The position numbers were made by a program, and so were the translations under genes. A model generated the notes under the pieces. That model did not search any database. It was given only the letters and a program-made list of their open reading frames with translations, and was not told the DNA's origin. A stretch of DNA of 64,000 bases, taken from Prochilodus magdalenae (Eukaryota > Chordata > Actinopteri > Characiformes > Prochilodontidae). The DNA is taken from contig JAMWET010001193.1 of the NCBI GenBank assembly GCA_024036415.1, positions 186,001 through 250,000 on the forward strand. Direction: 5' to 3'. Every line of letters starts with the position of its first letter. Positions within the stretch are counted from its first letter, which is position 1. Below, piece after piece: positions 1 to 13,050 of this stretch.

Positions 1-2144
1 TCTGATGATTTTAAAATCACGATGAAAAGTTGTTTTTAGGTCAATATTTTGAATTAATAATATATCACAATAGGCCTGTCGCAAATTCATAATGATAATA
101 AAGGAGCAGTGTAAATATTTTAAGACTGTATGTATCACTTCAGTTTGGGTTGAGTCAGTAAACTTTTTCCTGGCTTTTTCTAAAAATCAACATTACTTGA
201 CACAAAGTGCTGCATTGTGCTAAAATGTTACTTTTAGAGATAAAATGTTAACAATAAATTCTTGCTACTATGATTTTTATGTTGTTAAACAAGATATAAT
301 GAGCTTAAACCTATGGATTTAGAATAGCCCACACAATTTCATACAGATATAAGGTTTTCATTGAGTTAACCTAAAAGTTTCAGTGAGTTATCCTAAAATA
401 GCTGCTGTACTAGATATCAAACCAGTGAATTACAATGCTTTGTTAGTTTGTTAGTATGTTTGAGTTCATCAGTGTTCATGAACAGATATCACCAGTAAAC
501 AGAACAACCACAGGTGAAATATTTATCACCTGACACAGATGATATACGTTAACTTTGCAGCTAACAGGTAACACTGGATGCTGAGAAAGACTTCTTGTCT
601 TTGACAGGTGTTTTTTATCCCTTCTTTAAAAGCTAATATGTTAGTTTGTCAGAGAAATATATATTTGGAAAAATATATACACAAAAAATATAAGTGGTTC
701 TGCATATTCTGCATATATAAGTGGTTTATCTATTTACACTGTAAAAATACAAATACTGGCACGTGAACTCATCTAAGTAATAATCATAATCGACTAATTT
801 TTATTTCGTGATTGTGTATTTTCATTTTGTATGTTGTAAAAATAGATTCATATTTCATTTATTTTTGACATTTGCCAAAATGGTTAACTGGTAGAGAGTA
901 ACACAGAAATTAAGAGATGAGTTTTTTTTGTTTTCCAATAATAATTAAGGTAATGCCAGTACAGTGTTTTTGGAAAACTACACAGTGCTGGAGCTATCTA
1001 CACTAACATTCACACTAGCTTTTTGTACAGTTTTAACAAAAAGGAATCTGAAGAGAGCAATTTCCAGTGTGCTGGATGAGGTAAATATACAATTTGATTG
1101 ATCAGGACACTTAGCTAGCAATGATACATGCTATCAGATAAACCCAAGCTGCCCAACCCAAATCATAACAATAAATTTTGACATGTCACACATTTGCATT
1201 TGCAGACACTCGCAGTGCTTTGCTATACTACATTTGAACACTTGCTTGTTATTGTTTTATGTTTCTACTTCACTTGAATACATTTTCAGTAAATTACAAT
1301 TTTCCTGTCAACTCCCAGAAAGTTGCACAGAAAAACTTCCTCTGTATGGAATGTGGTTGTTTATTGACATAATAACCTGGAATAGTCTGTTATAATGATG
1401 TCTGTTGCGCACAGCTGCATTGTAAATACTCAAATTATTCCCTACATTAGGAAATAATAGTTATTATTATAATGTAATATGTACACATATATTTCAGAAT
1501 AGACTATTCAGCATCAGCATTTTTGTATTTTCATGGGACCCTTATGTAAACCCTAGGCAGCCTCCTGTTTCTGTCTAGTGCAAAGACTGTCCCTATGTAG
1601 CTTTGAAGATACTTGATTGAGAAATCACACTAAAGTCTTTTGACTAAATTATGCATTACATGCACAGATTATTTTGTGTTCTGCAAGAATGAATAATTAA
1701 AAAAACAAATGCACGTCAAAGGCTCCATGCAACTGTGTTAAGTAGCGCATATTAGACTAATTAAAGTAGAAAAAGACCAGTTAAAGTTAATAGGTTTACA
1801 TTAGATTTACATAATTCTATTAAGTCAAGGCTCATCTTTCGTCAGAGCCAAGCACAAGCATGAGTCTGGATGCATGTGCATGTCTGATTTAAAATTACAT
1901 TAAAGAGGGTTTAGTTGCACAGAGCTTACTGATTTTATAATTCATGTGAAAATTAAGCCTAAAATTTCCCAAGAAAATTGGCTGTGTGGTTTAATATTTA
2001 AAAAAATTTAAGAAGAAGTTTTTCCTTTTTTTAGTCTCACATATGAGTGGAATATGAGGCGAAAAGAGAATGCACATGAAAAGTGAACCAGTAAATGTAT
2101 TCAGAGACATTCATGTTTTTCTGTGTCTGCAATATTGATCAGGT
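1..2144. other. AT-rich intergenic DNA
   Basis: No gene, RNA or clear mobile element seen. Open frames are short and lack family features. Confidence 0.6.
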
Positions 2145-2420
2145 CTCACAGTAGGGTCGGCGGTTTGAAAGCTTTTACAGCGTCGAAAGCTAAAAACACC
2201 TCGTGGGCTCCTTAAGGTGAAATGCAGCACAATGCTTTAGCAACGAGCATTTCCCATCTCGGAGGCCCCCTGAGCCACACGGGCAATGCTACATCAACCG
2301 CTCAATTAAAGGAGCACATCTAATATTTATCCGGTACACTGCCAAACTCCTGGCTCAAATTACCAGACAAGAGGTTTGACAAGCTGCGTCTTGCCACCAC
2401 CATTGCTGAGAATTGGACCA
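2145..2420. promoter_or_regulatory. Candidate conserved non-coding element
   Basis: Repeat-free, higher-complexity sequence with GC close to 50%, unlike its AT-rich flanks. It contains CTCAATTAAAGGAGC and ATTTGAGCC-type words and no open frame. Such islands near homeobox genes are often enhancers. Conservation has not been tested. Confidence 0.28.
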
Positions 2421-2609
2421 AATTCTAACATTTTTTTTGTTGAGATCATGTGAATATCTGATGTTCTTAGTTTTGTTGGTAAATATGATAGACATCTGTC
2501 ACACAATATTTTACGTGCCAGAAGAATCAGATTATTGGTGCCATTAACAGTTAGTAAGATTCTTTAGCACCCATCATGTTCTCACGTCTTTTCTGTCTTT
2601 ACATACCTT

Positions 2610-2791
2610 CATTCGCCAGGCCCAAAATTCCACCTTTGTCTAATAAATGTTGCAGAGAGAGGAGGGGAGTAATTAGTTCCTTTAATGAGCAATAATTCAT
2701 AGCTCACTCTGCACCCTGTCAGACGCGGAGATGGGCCTGGCTGCTATTCCGCCCCAGGCACTGAAGGCAGTCTCATTAAAAGTGCATTAAG

Positions 2792-2795
<4 letters not shown>
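2610..2795. promoter_or_regulatory. Candidate conserved non-coding element with homeodomain sites
   Basis: Contains GAGTAATTAGTTCCTTTAAT, GAGCAATAATTC and TCATTAAAAGTGCATTAAGC, that is several TAAT/ATTA cores within 180 bp, plus CCTTTGT (Sox-like). The CA repeat marks its right edge. Confidence 0.3.

Positions 2796-2823
<28 letters not shown>
2796..2823. repeat. (CA)n microsatellite
   Basis: Uninterrupted CA dinucleotides, about 14 units. Confidence 0.95.
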
Positions 2824-3464
2824 TGCACCACACACTTGACTTCTGTGAATATGGTGCTGTTTAGTATTTAATGCTTTCTCTCACAGACACCAATAAAAAC
2901 TTCCCCAAAGATGAGACAGGACCTTGTAGGTACTGTACTGTGTAAAAGCCTTCATTTATTCCTACTCTAAATGGTTGTTAAGCACCAGTTATTCATTTTC
3001 AGGAGATATTTCTGAGACACAAAATGCAACCAACATCTAAGACTGAACTTTAGAAGTGGGAAAAACTATTCCCACAGATTTTACAGCTCTCCCGAATAGA
3101 GCTGTACCTGGAAGACAGTTAAAGTGTGCCCAGATTAAATACTGGACAATTGTTATTTGTAGTGGCTTGCGTAATGGCCACTGGCATTATGTACATTTTG
3201 ATCTCTATGACCCTCCAGGACATATCATAAGGATTTTAACAAAAAGGAAAAAATAAGTACAGGGTGGTCTCTGATGTTTGTGTCAGTGCATGTGTGTCTC
3301 GCATTCTGTCCCTCACGAAGACGGGTGTCAGAGAATCAATAGGAATTTGTCTTTTGTTCTGACAGCGGGATACAATTTCTCACTGTTTCATCACTGAGTC
3401 TGTGGGAGTTTTTCCACCTATCTTAAGTGAAGAATTCAGGTTCTAGCTAATTTCTAATTTCTTA

Positions 3465-3539
<75 letters not shown>
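3465..3539. repeat. (CTAT)n microsatellite
   Basis: About 18 tandem CTAT units, a long and probably polymorphic tract. Confidence 0.96.
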
Positions 3540-5239
3540 CAAAACCATTAGCAAAACCTACATAACTCATTTTAATTTTTATATGCAATATGTAATGTTG
3601 ATGATGGTTAAATAGTAGTAAAAAGTCTCATTTGAACTCCCTGCATGTCTGCAAGTGTGGGTGACATGAAATTCTATTTTTCTGCTTTTATGTTATTAAT
3701 GTATTATAAACATTATACCATAAATTCAGTTTTCATTAAAGTTACTCTAGGACTAAAAACTAGATGTATTGTTAAATTGTATTGTTATAATGGCTGTCAG
3801 TGCTGAGCAGTGCTCACAGGAGTCTTATGGCAAAATCAACAAGCAGCAAACTAACAAAAGCAAAAGCATGGACCTCCAGTTACCCTTCGAAATGTAGAAA
3901 GAATCCATAAGACAAATAAGATTAAGAGTGAGATGCTACAGTTGCAGTAGTGTTGGAGCTGTTGACTGTATATGTGATATATGTGGTATGTACTTACATG
4001 CACTTATGTGGTATGCTTGAAACATGCAGCCAGTGTTGCTCTTCATGTACGTTGGTCATGAAATTGCATTCATTGTATTGAAATCACATGCTCTTCATAT
4101 TCAGGTCCTTGTTAACTTTGTAGGCACATAATGAAAATGATGTTGCTGAATTAGAGAAAGTAAAAAATCCATAATGATTCATCTTATGTCCACTCTGGTC
4201 ATAAGAAAATTAATGAAATGCCTTGCTTTTAAATGAGGGGAAAACATGAGCAAAAAACACAAATGCAGTTTTATGTGATTAACTACACAACATCATTTGA
4301 ATAATTCTGATTAATTATTGTAATTTGATATCTTTGTTTAGGTTTTTTTTTTTCATAATACCCACTGTAAACATAGAAGGGATGTCCTAACCCCGTCTTG
4401 TCTCTTTACACAATTGAGAAAAGCCCTGTTGGATGATTTCACACTTACTGTGGCTTGCACAGACTTACACTTTCACTCTCTCTGTCACTCACTCAAGTTC
4501 CCTCTCCCTCTCTCCCTCGCTCTTTTACTTACTTGCTCTCTCTTACTCTTGCTCTCTCTAACTCTCTTTCTGTGAGAGGATGCAGCAGGCCCAGTGAGCA
4601 GGACCCTGATGAGAGAGGAAAAGACAGGCCAAAGCAGTAAGCCCTCAAGTCATGCAAAATGCAACACAAACGCTGTTCCATGAAAGCCTTCTGATGGCAT
4701 ACAGGCCAGCTCACACACTCTCGTTCCCTTTCCTCTTCCCGTCTCCATCTTCCTCTCTCAACAAGCCAGTACACTATATGCCACCCACATCACTATATTT
4801 CCAAACATATACAGACATTCTTTCTCATGAGTAAATGCAGCTCCTATAATGTACTTATACAGACGTCCGAGTCGTCACACAGTTTGTATAATCTCCATAG
4901 AAAAGCTTGGCTTAAAGAATGTGATGCTCTGGAAGCCACATGTGAGCCTCAGGTCACAATGCCCAGTCTCAACCCTATAACTTTAGGATGAGTTAAAGTG
5001 CTAAAGAGCTAACGATTCAACATTAGTATCTCACCTCACCAGTTCACCTTTTGGATGAATGGAATGAAAAAATCCTCACAGCAATGCTCCAGCATCTACT
5101 TTAAAGCCATCTTCGAGGAGTAGAGGCTGCAGCAGGAGGAGGGGGGTCTGCTTATGCCCGGCCAAATCACTATTAAAAAATGTATGTGCAGAGGTACTCA
5201 GGAACTCTACCGTAAAGAGAACTTCAGTAAGGTGTCAGT
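3540..5239. other. Intergenic DNA with a CT-rich patch
   Basis: Nothing recognised apart from a pyrimidine-rich stretch at about 4470-4570 and another at 4720-4760. Frames over these patches on both strands are low-complexity. Confidence 0.55.
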
Positions 5240-5690
5240 ATTCAAATACTGTCCACTGTCTCACTATTCATATATTCATATATTCAAATACTCGCTATTT
5301 ATATATTTAAATACTGTCCACTGTCTCACTATTTATATATTCAAATACCGTCCACTGTCTCACTATTTATATATTCAAATACCGTCCACTGTCTCACTAT
5401 TTATATATTCAAATACCGTCCACTGTCTCACTATTTATATATTCAAATACCGTCCACTGTCTAGCTCCTAATAAATTAAAATACCGTCCACTGTCTCACT
5501 ATTTATATATTCAAATAAATACTGTCCACTGTTTGGATATTCAAATACTGTCCACTGTGTGGGTATTTATATATTCAAATACTGTCCATTCTCTGGGTAT
5601 TCATATATTAAAATACTGTCCACTGTCTGGGTATTCAAATGTGTCCACTGTCTGGGTATTCATATATTAAAATGCTGTCCACTGACTGGG
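5240..5690. repeat. Minisatellite, 34-bp unit
   Basis: Units containing AAATACCGTCCACTGTCTCA recur every 34 bp (for example ACCG at 5347 and 5381). Copies are regular between about 5300 and 5520, then diverge, with unit lengths changing towards 5690. The open frame at 5154-5471 is made by this repeat and is not a gene. Confidence 0.88.
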
Positions 5691-5999
5691 AGCACCCAGT
5701 ATTTTGCAAAATTGTATAATCAGTAAAATGTATTGAAACATTTGAGTAGACTATATGGACTTCATATTATTTTATTCCAGTCTAATCTGTATTTATAACC
5801 TGCATAAAGAAGCTTGCTCTTCCATGGTGCTGCGAATAGTAATACATATACAAACCAGTTTTCTCAAAATGACCTCTTATAACTTCCTAATGTCCTTTTA
5901 AGTTTGCACACTTTTTTATCTGTCCATCTGTCTCTCCACACACGTGCGGTTTCCCTATTGGAAGTGTGTCCTCCAAAATATCCGGGGGGGTGTGTGTTT

Positions 6000-6300
6000 G
6001 TGCCTCCTAAGGTGTTTAAGGATATGCCCACTGTGTGTGGTAATGGAGCACATTACTAATTCAGAAAGGGAGACTGTGGTGTTATGGCTCTATAGTTAGG
6101 ACTGCGACACAGTGGGATATCCATAATCTCTATTGTATATTTTGGTCAACTGATTGCTCTGAATAATGCATGGCTAAAAGCCTCCTGCCTCTCCAATAAA
6201 TCTGGCCCTTTTTGTGTTGTTCTTGTTAAAAGACTGCACTTGCTGCAGGCGTTCCTCCGAGTCCCTGAATGCAAACATATGAGCGCTATTCTTTACTTAA
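6000..6300. promoter_or_regulatory. Candidate conserved non-coding element
   Basis: Unique sequence with TAATGGAGCACATTACTAAT and TGAATAATGCATGG words, lying just left of the 6539 transposon. No coding frame of interest. Confidence 0.22.
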
Positions 6301-6538
6301 CTCTTGGCCACAACACCACCAGGTTTCTGTTATATAAGGAATCCCACGTTTGTCCAGCGAGCCACTGTAGGGTCTAACATCCAGCTGGTGGGTTTCTTCA
6401 TGTGTGTACTTAAGTTCAAACATACACATATACTGCTCATTAGTGCTGAAAGCGTGATCATCAAAACTGTAATCCAGCAGTGTTTTTGGTTTTCCACATA
6501 CGCTTATCTTAGCTTTTCTGACAAGCTACCTTATTATA

Positions 6539-7412
6539 CACTATATTGCCAAAAGTATTCACTCGTCTGCCTTTACACGTATATAACATCCTATTCTTAA
6601 TCCACAGGGTTTATGATACTGGCCCACTTCTTCCACTCTTCTGAGAAGGCTTTCCACAAGGTTTAGGAGTGTGTTTTGGGGAATTTCTGACCATTGTTCC
6701 AGAAGCGCATTTGTGAGGTCAGACACTGACATGATACGAGAAGGCCCGACTCGCAGTCTGCACCCTAGTTAAGGCTAGGACTCCACACCAAACTTCCTCA
6801 TTCATGTCTTCATGGACCTTGCTTTGTGCACTGGAGCCCAGTCATGTTGGAACAGGAAGAGGTCATCCCCAAAGTGTTCCCACAAAGTTGGGAGCATGAA
6901 ATTGTCCAAAATCTCTTGTTATGCTAAAGTATTAAGAGTTCCTTTCACTAGAACTAAGTGTCCGAGCCCAACTCCTAAAAAACAACCCCACACAATAATA
7001 ATCCCCCCTCCACCAAACTTTACACCTGGCACAATGCAGTCAGACATGTACCATTCTTCTGGCAACTGGCAAACCCAGACTCGTCTATCGGACTGACAGA
7101 TGGAGAAATATGATTGGTCACTACAACATGTCTCCACTGCTCTAGAGTCCAGAGGCGATGTGCTTTACACCACTGCAGTCCATGCTCTGCATTGTGCTTG
7201 GTGAAGCTTGAATGCACCTGTTCTTCCATAGAAACCCATTTCATGAAGCTCTCTACGCACTGCTCTTGAGCTAATCTGAAGGCCACATGATGTTTGGAGG
7301 TCTGTAGCGATTGACTCTGCAGAAAGTTGGCGACCTCTGCGCACTATGCCCATCAGCTGACCCAGTCAGAATAAATACCCAGTCAAAAGTTAATACTTTT
7401 GGCAATGTAGTG
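6539..7412 (-). mobile_element. Tc1/mariner element, degenerate, TA-flanked
   Basis: The left end CACTATATTGCCAAAAGTAT and the right end (minus) CACTACATTGCCAAAAGTAT form terminal inverted repeats flanked by TA at 6537 and 7413. The 874-bp body holds minus-strand transposase fragments in at least three frames: an HTH/GFYGR-type piece at about 7165-7353, a W-TLEQWRHV piece near 7150, and a GGGGIIIVWGCF piece near 7000, corresponding to the Tc1 'GGSIMVWGC' region. Frameshifts and deletions make it dead. Confidence 0.88.
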
Positions 7413-9257
7413 TATATTGAGAAAACAAGTAATCAAGTTTTAGAGAACAACCATATCTTGGCTGATTGACTGCATCTAGATGTCACTCAAAATCCCCAGT
7501 TACATCACTGAGCATGACACCTCCCCTATTTGTAATTACATATGTTTGTACAGCTCAGAAGAATTTGAAAAACAGCAGAAACAAGTGTGATTGCTGAGAT
7601 GCTGCAGCCCCGGAGTTTCAGCTTTTTAAATGTAAGATTTATGACTGTCAAGTTGCTTACATCAGTGAGCTGTGACATGTCAGTACAGCCTGCTCAGGCC
7701 ATCTTAAATGTGCATGAGGGAGCACTGAAGAGAAGCCGTCATCTACTAGTCCTAGAAGGGTCTCTGCTACCTTCATTGCATTGTTGGTTTTGAGCCAGTC
7801 TGTCCTTTCAGGGACTGCTCTTATAATTTCTCAGTGTCTCATCTATCTCATAATCTTGTCTCTCTCAGTGTCTTTAGCTCAGTGGCTTACCTGTCTCATC
7901 ACATATTCCCTCTCGGTGCCTTTATTATCTCAGTGACTCCTTTATCTTCTCCACTAGCTCAGTGTCTCCTCTATCTCATAACTCCCTCTTTTGAAGTGTG
8001 CTCTTCACTGTCTCAGTGTCTCTGCTATCTCATAAACTCTTCTCTCACAGTGTATCCTTCACCATCCCAGTGTCTTATCTGTCTTATAACTTCCTCTTTG
8101 AGTGTCTTCTCCACTAACTCAGAGTCCCCTGTATCCTATAACCCCCTCCCCTTTCTCAGAGTCTTCTCCACTAGCTAAGTGTCTCCTTTATCTCATAGTT
8201 TCTGCTTTTGTTCTCCACTGGCTTTGGGTCACATCTCAAAACATCTTTTCTTCTAGCTCCCCCTTTCATGTGTCTATTCCTGACTCAATTTTCCTCCTCT
8301 ATCCCAGCATGTCCTCCAAGCTGCTGTAGCTGCCTTCTTTTAGTCTGATGTTGACCAGCCCAGAGCCATTCCTGCATCTTCCACATGTTTCCCAGCCTTA
8401 AAGAGGAGTCAGCAGTTCATATTACTGTGCCACTTCTCTGTGTCACACTAGAAGCATTTCAAACTAGCAGTGTACAATGCTGAAGCACACAAGTGCAGCG
8501 ATCCAGCATACTGCAGCAGGTTTACATGCAAATGTTAATTTCAGGTTTTGTCCATCCATCCATCTTTTTGGACTGTCCATACAGTCTTAATCCAGTCTAG
8601 GGTTGCAGTGTTGTTTTAGAATTTAATTGATATGAAAGACTTCAGCTTTTGCTTTGTTCATCTATCCTTTTTATTTTGCTCTGCATTGTTTGATTACATT
8701 TGTGTTTGTATCTGTATTTGTGTTGAATAAATTCAGTTAAAATATATTTTACAAAAATTTTTTCAGTTTATATTAAATCAAATTTAGCCATTAATAGACT
8801 TGAACATTCTTCTGGTCACTCATAATTATTCACATGACCATCATAGAACATCTGAACAGGCCTTTTTTTTGCTGTTCCACAATTAAAATTTTAGGATCAG
8901 GGTGTTCTTAATAGCTTTATGCTGAAATAAATATGTGATCATTTATTTTGAATTTTAAGATGCCCAAGTGCCTTCTAACTTTATCCTTTGGTGCATTTAG
9001 ATGCTATTTAACACTTGCTTACTTCTGATTGCTACAATTTATTTAGACCCTTTCACTTGAGCTCTTCGTATTACTACCTAAAAATAAACCTCCACTTCAG
9101 AGCAGTGCACTCTAAAGCACTGTGCAACAGTACACAGGTTGCATTATTCAACTGAAGAATACTGAAGTACACATTTATTTTTAGACATAAGTAAGTGGGA
9201 CTGAAATGAATGAAATGTTTAAGCAATAGAAAGAGATAAATCTTCAATATGGGCACA
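7413..9257. other. Intergenic DNA around the CT-rich tandem repeat
   Basis: Beyond the array at 7820-8330, a short ATCCATCCATCT word at about 8552 resembles the start of a degraded fish interspersed repeat. Nothing else is recognised. Confidence 0.5.
7820..8330. repeat. Degenerate pyrimidine-rich tandem repeat
   Basis: Variants of CTCAGTGTCTCCTCTATCTC and ATAACTCCCTCT recur about every 60-65 bp. Copies are poorly matched, so this is an old array. The open frames through it reflect the repeat. Confidence 0.65.
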
Positions 9258-10350
9258 TCAATATGTATGGACAAAAGTATTGGGACTAATCATAGAATAT
9301 AAGTGTTGCATTCAGTCCCTTTGCCACAGGTGTATAGAATCATGCACTCAAGCCATGCAGTCTGTCTCTAGCAACATTTGTGAAATGATAACACAATAAA
9401 GATAAGTCAGTTTATGAAGTTACTTCCATGACCGACATGAGTGGAATTATTGATAAGTCAAATTATTTAGGAACCACAGCCATGCAGTGACAGACCATGT
9501 AAGTTACAGAGTGGGAGTTGCCAAGTGCTGAGGCATAAAAATAAACCTTTTCTGGCATTAACATCAGCACACCACTGGGAGCTTCATAACATGGGTTTCC
9601 ATGGCCGAACAGCTGCATGCGAGCCCTATATCAACAAGCACAATTCCAAACATTGGATGGTGCAAAGCACATTGGACTTTGGAGCAGTAGAAACATGTTC
9701 TGTGGAGTGACTAATCATGCTTCTCTATCTGTCTGATGAACGAGTCTAGGTTTGGTGATTGCCAGGAAGACTTTACCTGCCTGTCTGCAATGTTCCAGCT
9801 GTAAAGTTTGGTGGAGAGGGTATAATGCTACAGGGTTGCTGACCCAGGTCCCTTAGTTCCAGTGAAGGAAAATCCTAATCCTTCAGCACACCAGTACATT
9901 TTGTGCAATTATATGTTTCTAACTTTGTGGGAACAGTTTGGGAAAGACCCTTGTTGTTCCAGCATGACTGTGCCCCAGTTCCCAAAGCAGGCTCAATAAA
10001 AGCAGGAGACATGGTTGAATGAGTTTGGTGTGGAAGAACTTGACTGGCCAGCGCAGAGCCCACCGACCCTTTAAACACCTTTGAGGTGTATTAGAACGGA
10101 GATTGCAAGCCAGGCCTTCTTATCCAACATCCGTGTCTGACCTCACAAATTCTCTTCTGAATGAACAAACACCAATTCCCATATACACAATTCAAACTTT
10201 TGAAGCAAGCCTTCTCAGAAGAGTGGATCCTGTTATAGCTGCAAAGGGAGGAACAACTCTATATCAGTGCCTATGGTTTTATAATAGCATGCCATAAAAT
10301 CTCCTGTAGGTGTAATGTGTAGGTATCCTAATAGTTGTGTTGATATATTG
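9258..10350 (+). mobile_element. Tc1/mariner element, degenerate
   Basis: The left end TATGGACAAAAGTATTGGGAC begins near 9265 and the decayed right end lies near 10325-10350. The plus strand holds a transposase fragment at 9555-9710 with HWELHNMGFHGRTAACEP, typical of the second half of the Tc1 DNA-binding region, followed by frameshifted pieces. The right half keeps sequence such as ATAAAATCTCCTGTAGGTGT that I recognise from related fish copies. Ends are approximate because the right repeat is eroded. Confidence 0.8.
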
Positions 10351-10734
10351 TATGTTGTGCATATTCTGCTTTGTTTATTTTTTGACCAAAAGCAATAAGC
10401 AAACCACCAATGTCATAATGACCTTAGAACTGTTATTTCCCTATCAGGTAGCTGATCAAATAAAGTCTGATTATATCCACTGGCAGCCTTGCTAGAGCTG
10501 CATGCAGTCTGCCTTTACAGGCATTCTGGTGCACAAAGTGTCAATGTTTGGTGCAGCACATTCAGTTCCAAGTCTACAGCACTTTGGTGACATCACGGAT
10601 TGCCACAGGGGGAGAAGGTTAGTCTTAACTCTCCACTCTGAACAGAACCATTTAACGGGCCACTTCTCCTCACACCTCATCAATATTTCAGCCCCTCAAT
10701 CTATATTCATTATGGAACATGCTCTGTCCAGACC

Positions 10735-10990
10735 GGCTACGCGCTTGTGCTTTTATTTATTCATCTTATATATTTATTTCTCCCCCCATGGCAAGCCGAC
10801 GAGCTGCAATTATTCTCTGCCATTAGAGGAGTCTCAAAGCCTGGGCCGCAGCGGATCGGGAAGCGCTGAATGAAAGATTGCCTTTGGGCTGGAATGGGCT
10901 GCTTTTGATGCGAAGTGACAGGCAGAAGTGGAGAGGCCGATGAAGTGAAGTGGGATGCTCTGAATCTGTCACCATGCTTACCTGACACAG
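10735..10990. promoter_or_regulatory. Candidate conserved non-coding element
   Basis: A GC-richer block between two transposon remnants, with GAGCTGCAATTATTCTCTGC and GCCATTAGAGGAG, and GATTGCCTTTGGGCTGG. It has no convincing frame on either strand. Confidence 0.27.
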
Positions 10991-11209
10991 ACATTTAAAA
11001 AGCTGCTGCAAGGTTGGCTAAGGATACGGTTTGGTTTGGAGGTTTGCCTTTTCATGGTGGGTGTCTACTCCACTGAGAGAAGAACATAGTGGTGAGATTT
11101 AAGAAGAGGTCCTTCTCAGCTTTCAAGCTGCATTGCCTCAAATCAGTGTGGCAGGACAGCTTTCGCTTACAAAAAAGGAGGGATGGATAGACAGCAGTAC
11201 TGGATGATG

Positions 11210-11800
11210 TGCACCATGTTATTCCACACCAGACTCATCAAACCATGCTTGTATGGATCTCGCTTTGTGCACAGGGATGGTCTTCCTCAAACTGGAAGCA
11301 TAAAGCTGTTTTAGTATCCTGTAGCATTAACATCACCTCCCCCGACCACGAAACTGAAATGGAGCCCAAAGCCTAAAAAACAGCCCTAGACCTTATCCCT
11401 CCTCCACCAAACCATACTATGGAAACTACACATTCCTTTGGGTACTGTTCCCCGAACATTCACCAAACCCCATGATTCATTACTCCAGAGAACATGTTTC
11501 CACTGAGTCCAGAGAGTGGCATACTTTACACTATTCCAACAGACGATTGGCATTGTGCATGGTGATCTTAGTCTTTTGTACAGCTGCTCAGTCATAGAAA
11601 AACCCTGTCAGTGGGGCTAACAATGCACATTCCTTGTCCAGATGTTGCTTCCAGAGGGAGCTCTACAGTGTGTGACGTAACAGAGAAACTTGGCTGCCGC
11701 ACTCTGTGAGCTTGCGTAGTCTACCTCTTTGTGACTGAGCTGTTGCTGCTCATAGATGTTTCCATTTCACAATAATACCACTTACAGGTGATATATGAAT
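11210..11800 (-). mobile_element. Tc1/mariner fragment, ends not resolved
   Basis: Minus-strand translation at 11386-11595 gives a transposase piece: YKRLRSPCTMPIVCWNSVKY, then WTQWKHVLWSNESWG, then SMVWWRRDKV. This is the Tc1 stretch around the first catalytic aspartate region, here with SNES in place of the usual S-D-E-S, so the catalytic Asp appears to be lost. Flanking nucleotide sequence matches the style of the 6539 and 37172 elements. No terminal repeats are evident. Confidence 0.72.
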
Positions 11801-12093
11801 GCATTGAATTTTGTGATGTTTAAAAAAGCTATTTTTGGACCATAATTTGCACATGTGGAACTGGTAGATTTTGCGACTTACATATTACATCAAAGTCTTT
11901 TATTTAACTTAAAAGCCCATTATATTCCCATTATATGAGCCTTTTTTCATAATGGGAAGCTGTGTAATTACAGCAGCAGATTACAGCATTAATGTCACTA
12001 GAACACAGTAAAATGATAAATCAAATTACATTAAATGAATACAAATGCAGAAATGTTGTATATTGTATTAAGATAATCTTTCATTTGTCCCAC

Positions 12094-13050
12094 TTAAATT
12101 ATTATTCAAGGTTAGTTGGCAACAGAATGTTTTACACTACCAATTCTGAGACTTTAAGTATAAGATATTTATATATATCCAGAGATGCTATATATTGTCC
12201 TATACTCTTATCCAACATATGACAGTCATTGTAAAATCTTGTGGCGACTGCCAGGAAGGACATCCTGTAGTAAAATGGTGGTCAGAAATGGTGAACTAAT
12301 TAGTAGTGAATTTATCAGTGCAGAAAATGGCGAGTTGAAAAGGAGCTGTGGTTTACCTCGGTCTGGCTGTATAGTAGATGGTAACAGTGTGCTGATTGTA
12401 GGTCAGTGTGCTTGTCCAGCACATAGTGAAAACAGGCACACTTCTGCTTGGTTTCTGTATTTGAGCTGAGTTTAGGACAGTATGTGTGTGTGCAGAGTGG
12501 GACATCTCTGCACACACACATACTGTGTGTGTGTGTGCAGAGTGGGACATCTCTGGGGCCTCTTTCTGCTGCCTGTCGCTGCTCCAGCATTTAGGTCACC
12601 TTTACTACACGTACATTTGCTTTGGCCATCGCTTCTGCATCAGTACCCACTGGAGTACAAGCCATGGCAAGCTGACGTGCAGATCCCACAGGTTTTGTGC
12701 TCTTCCTGTGTGAGCGTTTGTCAATGTGTGTTAAGTCATATTAGCGTACCTCAACTGTGAAGGTAATGACATACTGCTATTAGTTTCCTTTTCTTCCTTC
12801 AATCTTAGTTTTGTTTGCTAATGCAGTAATGTTGCTTCTATTTGGTGGCTCCAAACATGCTATCATTTATTATAGAGACATCATCACACGGTTTACTGCA
12901 GTGATTTTACATACTTGATTCTGAACATGATTGTATTTGCATACAAATTCTACTTGGATGCTGAAAGCACTGGATTATTACTCAAGGTTAGGTGGCAACA
13001 GAGTTTTTACCACTCCTGAAACCTTAAGTATAAGGTCTTTAATGAATGCT
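12094..13050. repeat. Pair of diverged direct repeats about 870 bp apart
   Basis: Segments at about 12098-12170 and 12972-13045 share CAAGGTTAG-TGGCAACAGA, then ACTTTAAGTATAAG or CCTTAAGTATAAGG, in the same order and direction. The interval between holds the CA/TG palindrome and no recognisable gene. An old local duplication or a retroelement with decayed ends would both fit. Confidence 0.5.
12481..12556. repeat. Duplicated CA/TG tract with perfect 17-bp palindrome
   Basis: TATGTGTGTGTGCAGAG (12481-12497) and its exact complement (12506-12522) face each other across an 8-nt loop, TGGGACAT. The unit GTGTGCAGAGTGGGACATCT is then repeated directly from about 12530. Confidence 0.8.

Noticed and set aside
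3056..3256. 66-codon frame in unique DNA
   Set aside because: No recognised domain, no splice context and ordinary base composition.
5240..5690. CRISPR-like spaced repeats
   Set aside because: Units are directly adjacent 34-bp copies without unique spacers, in a vertebrate genome; this is a minisatellite.
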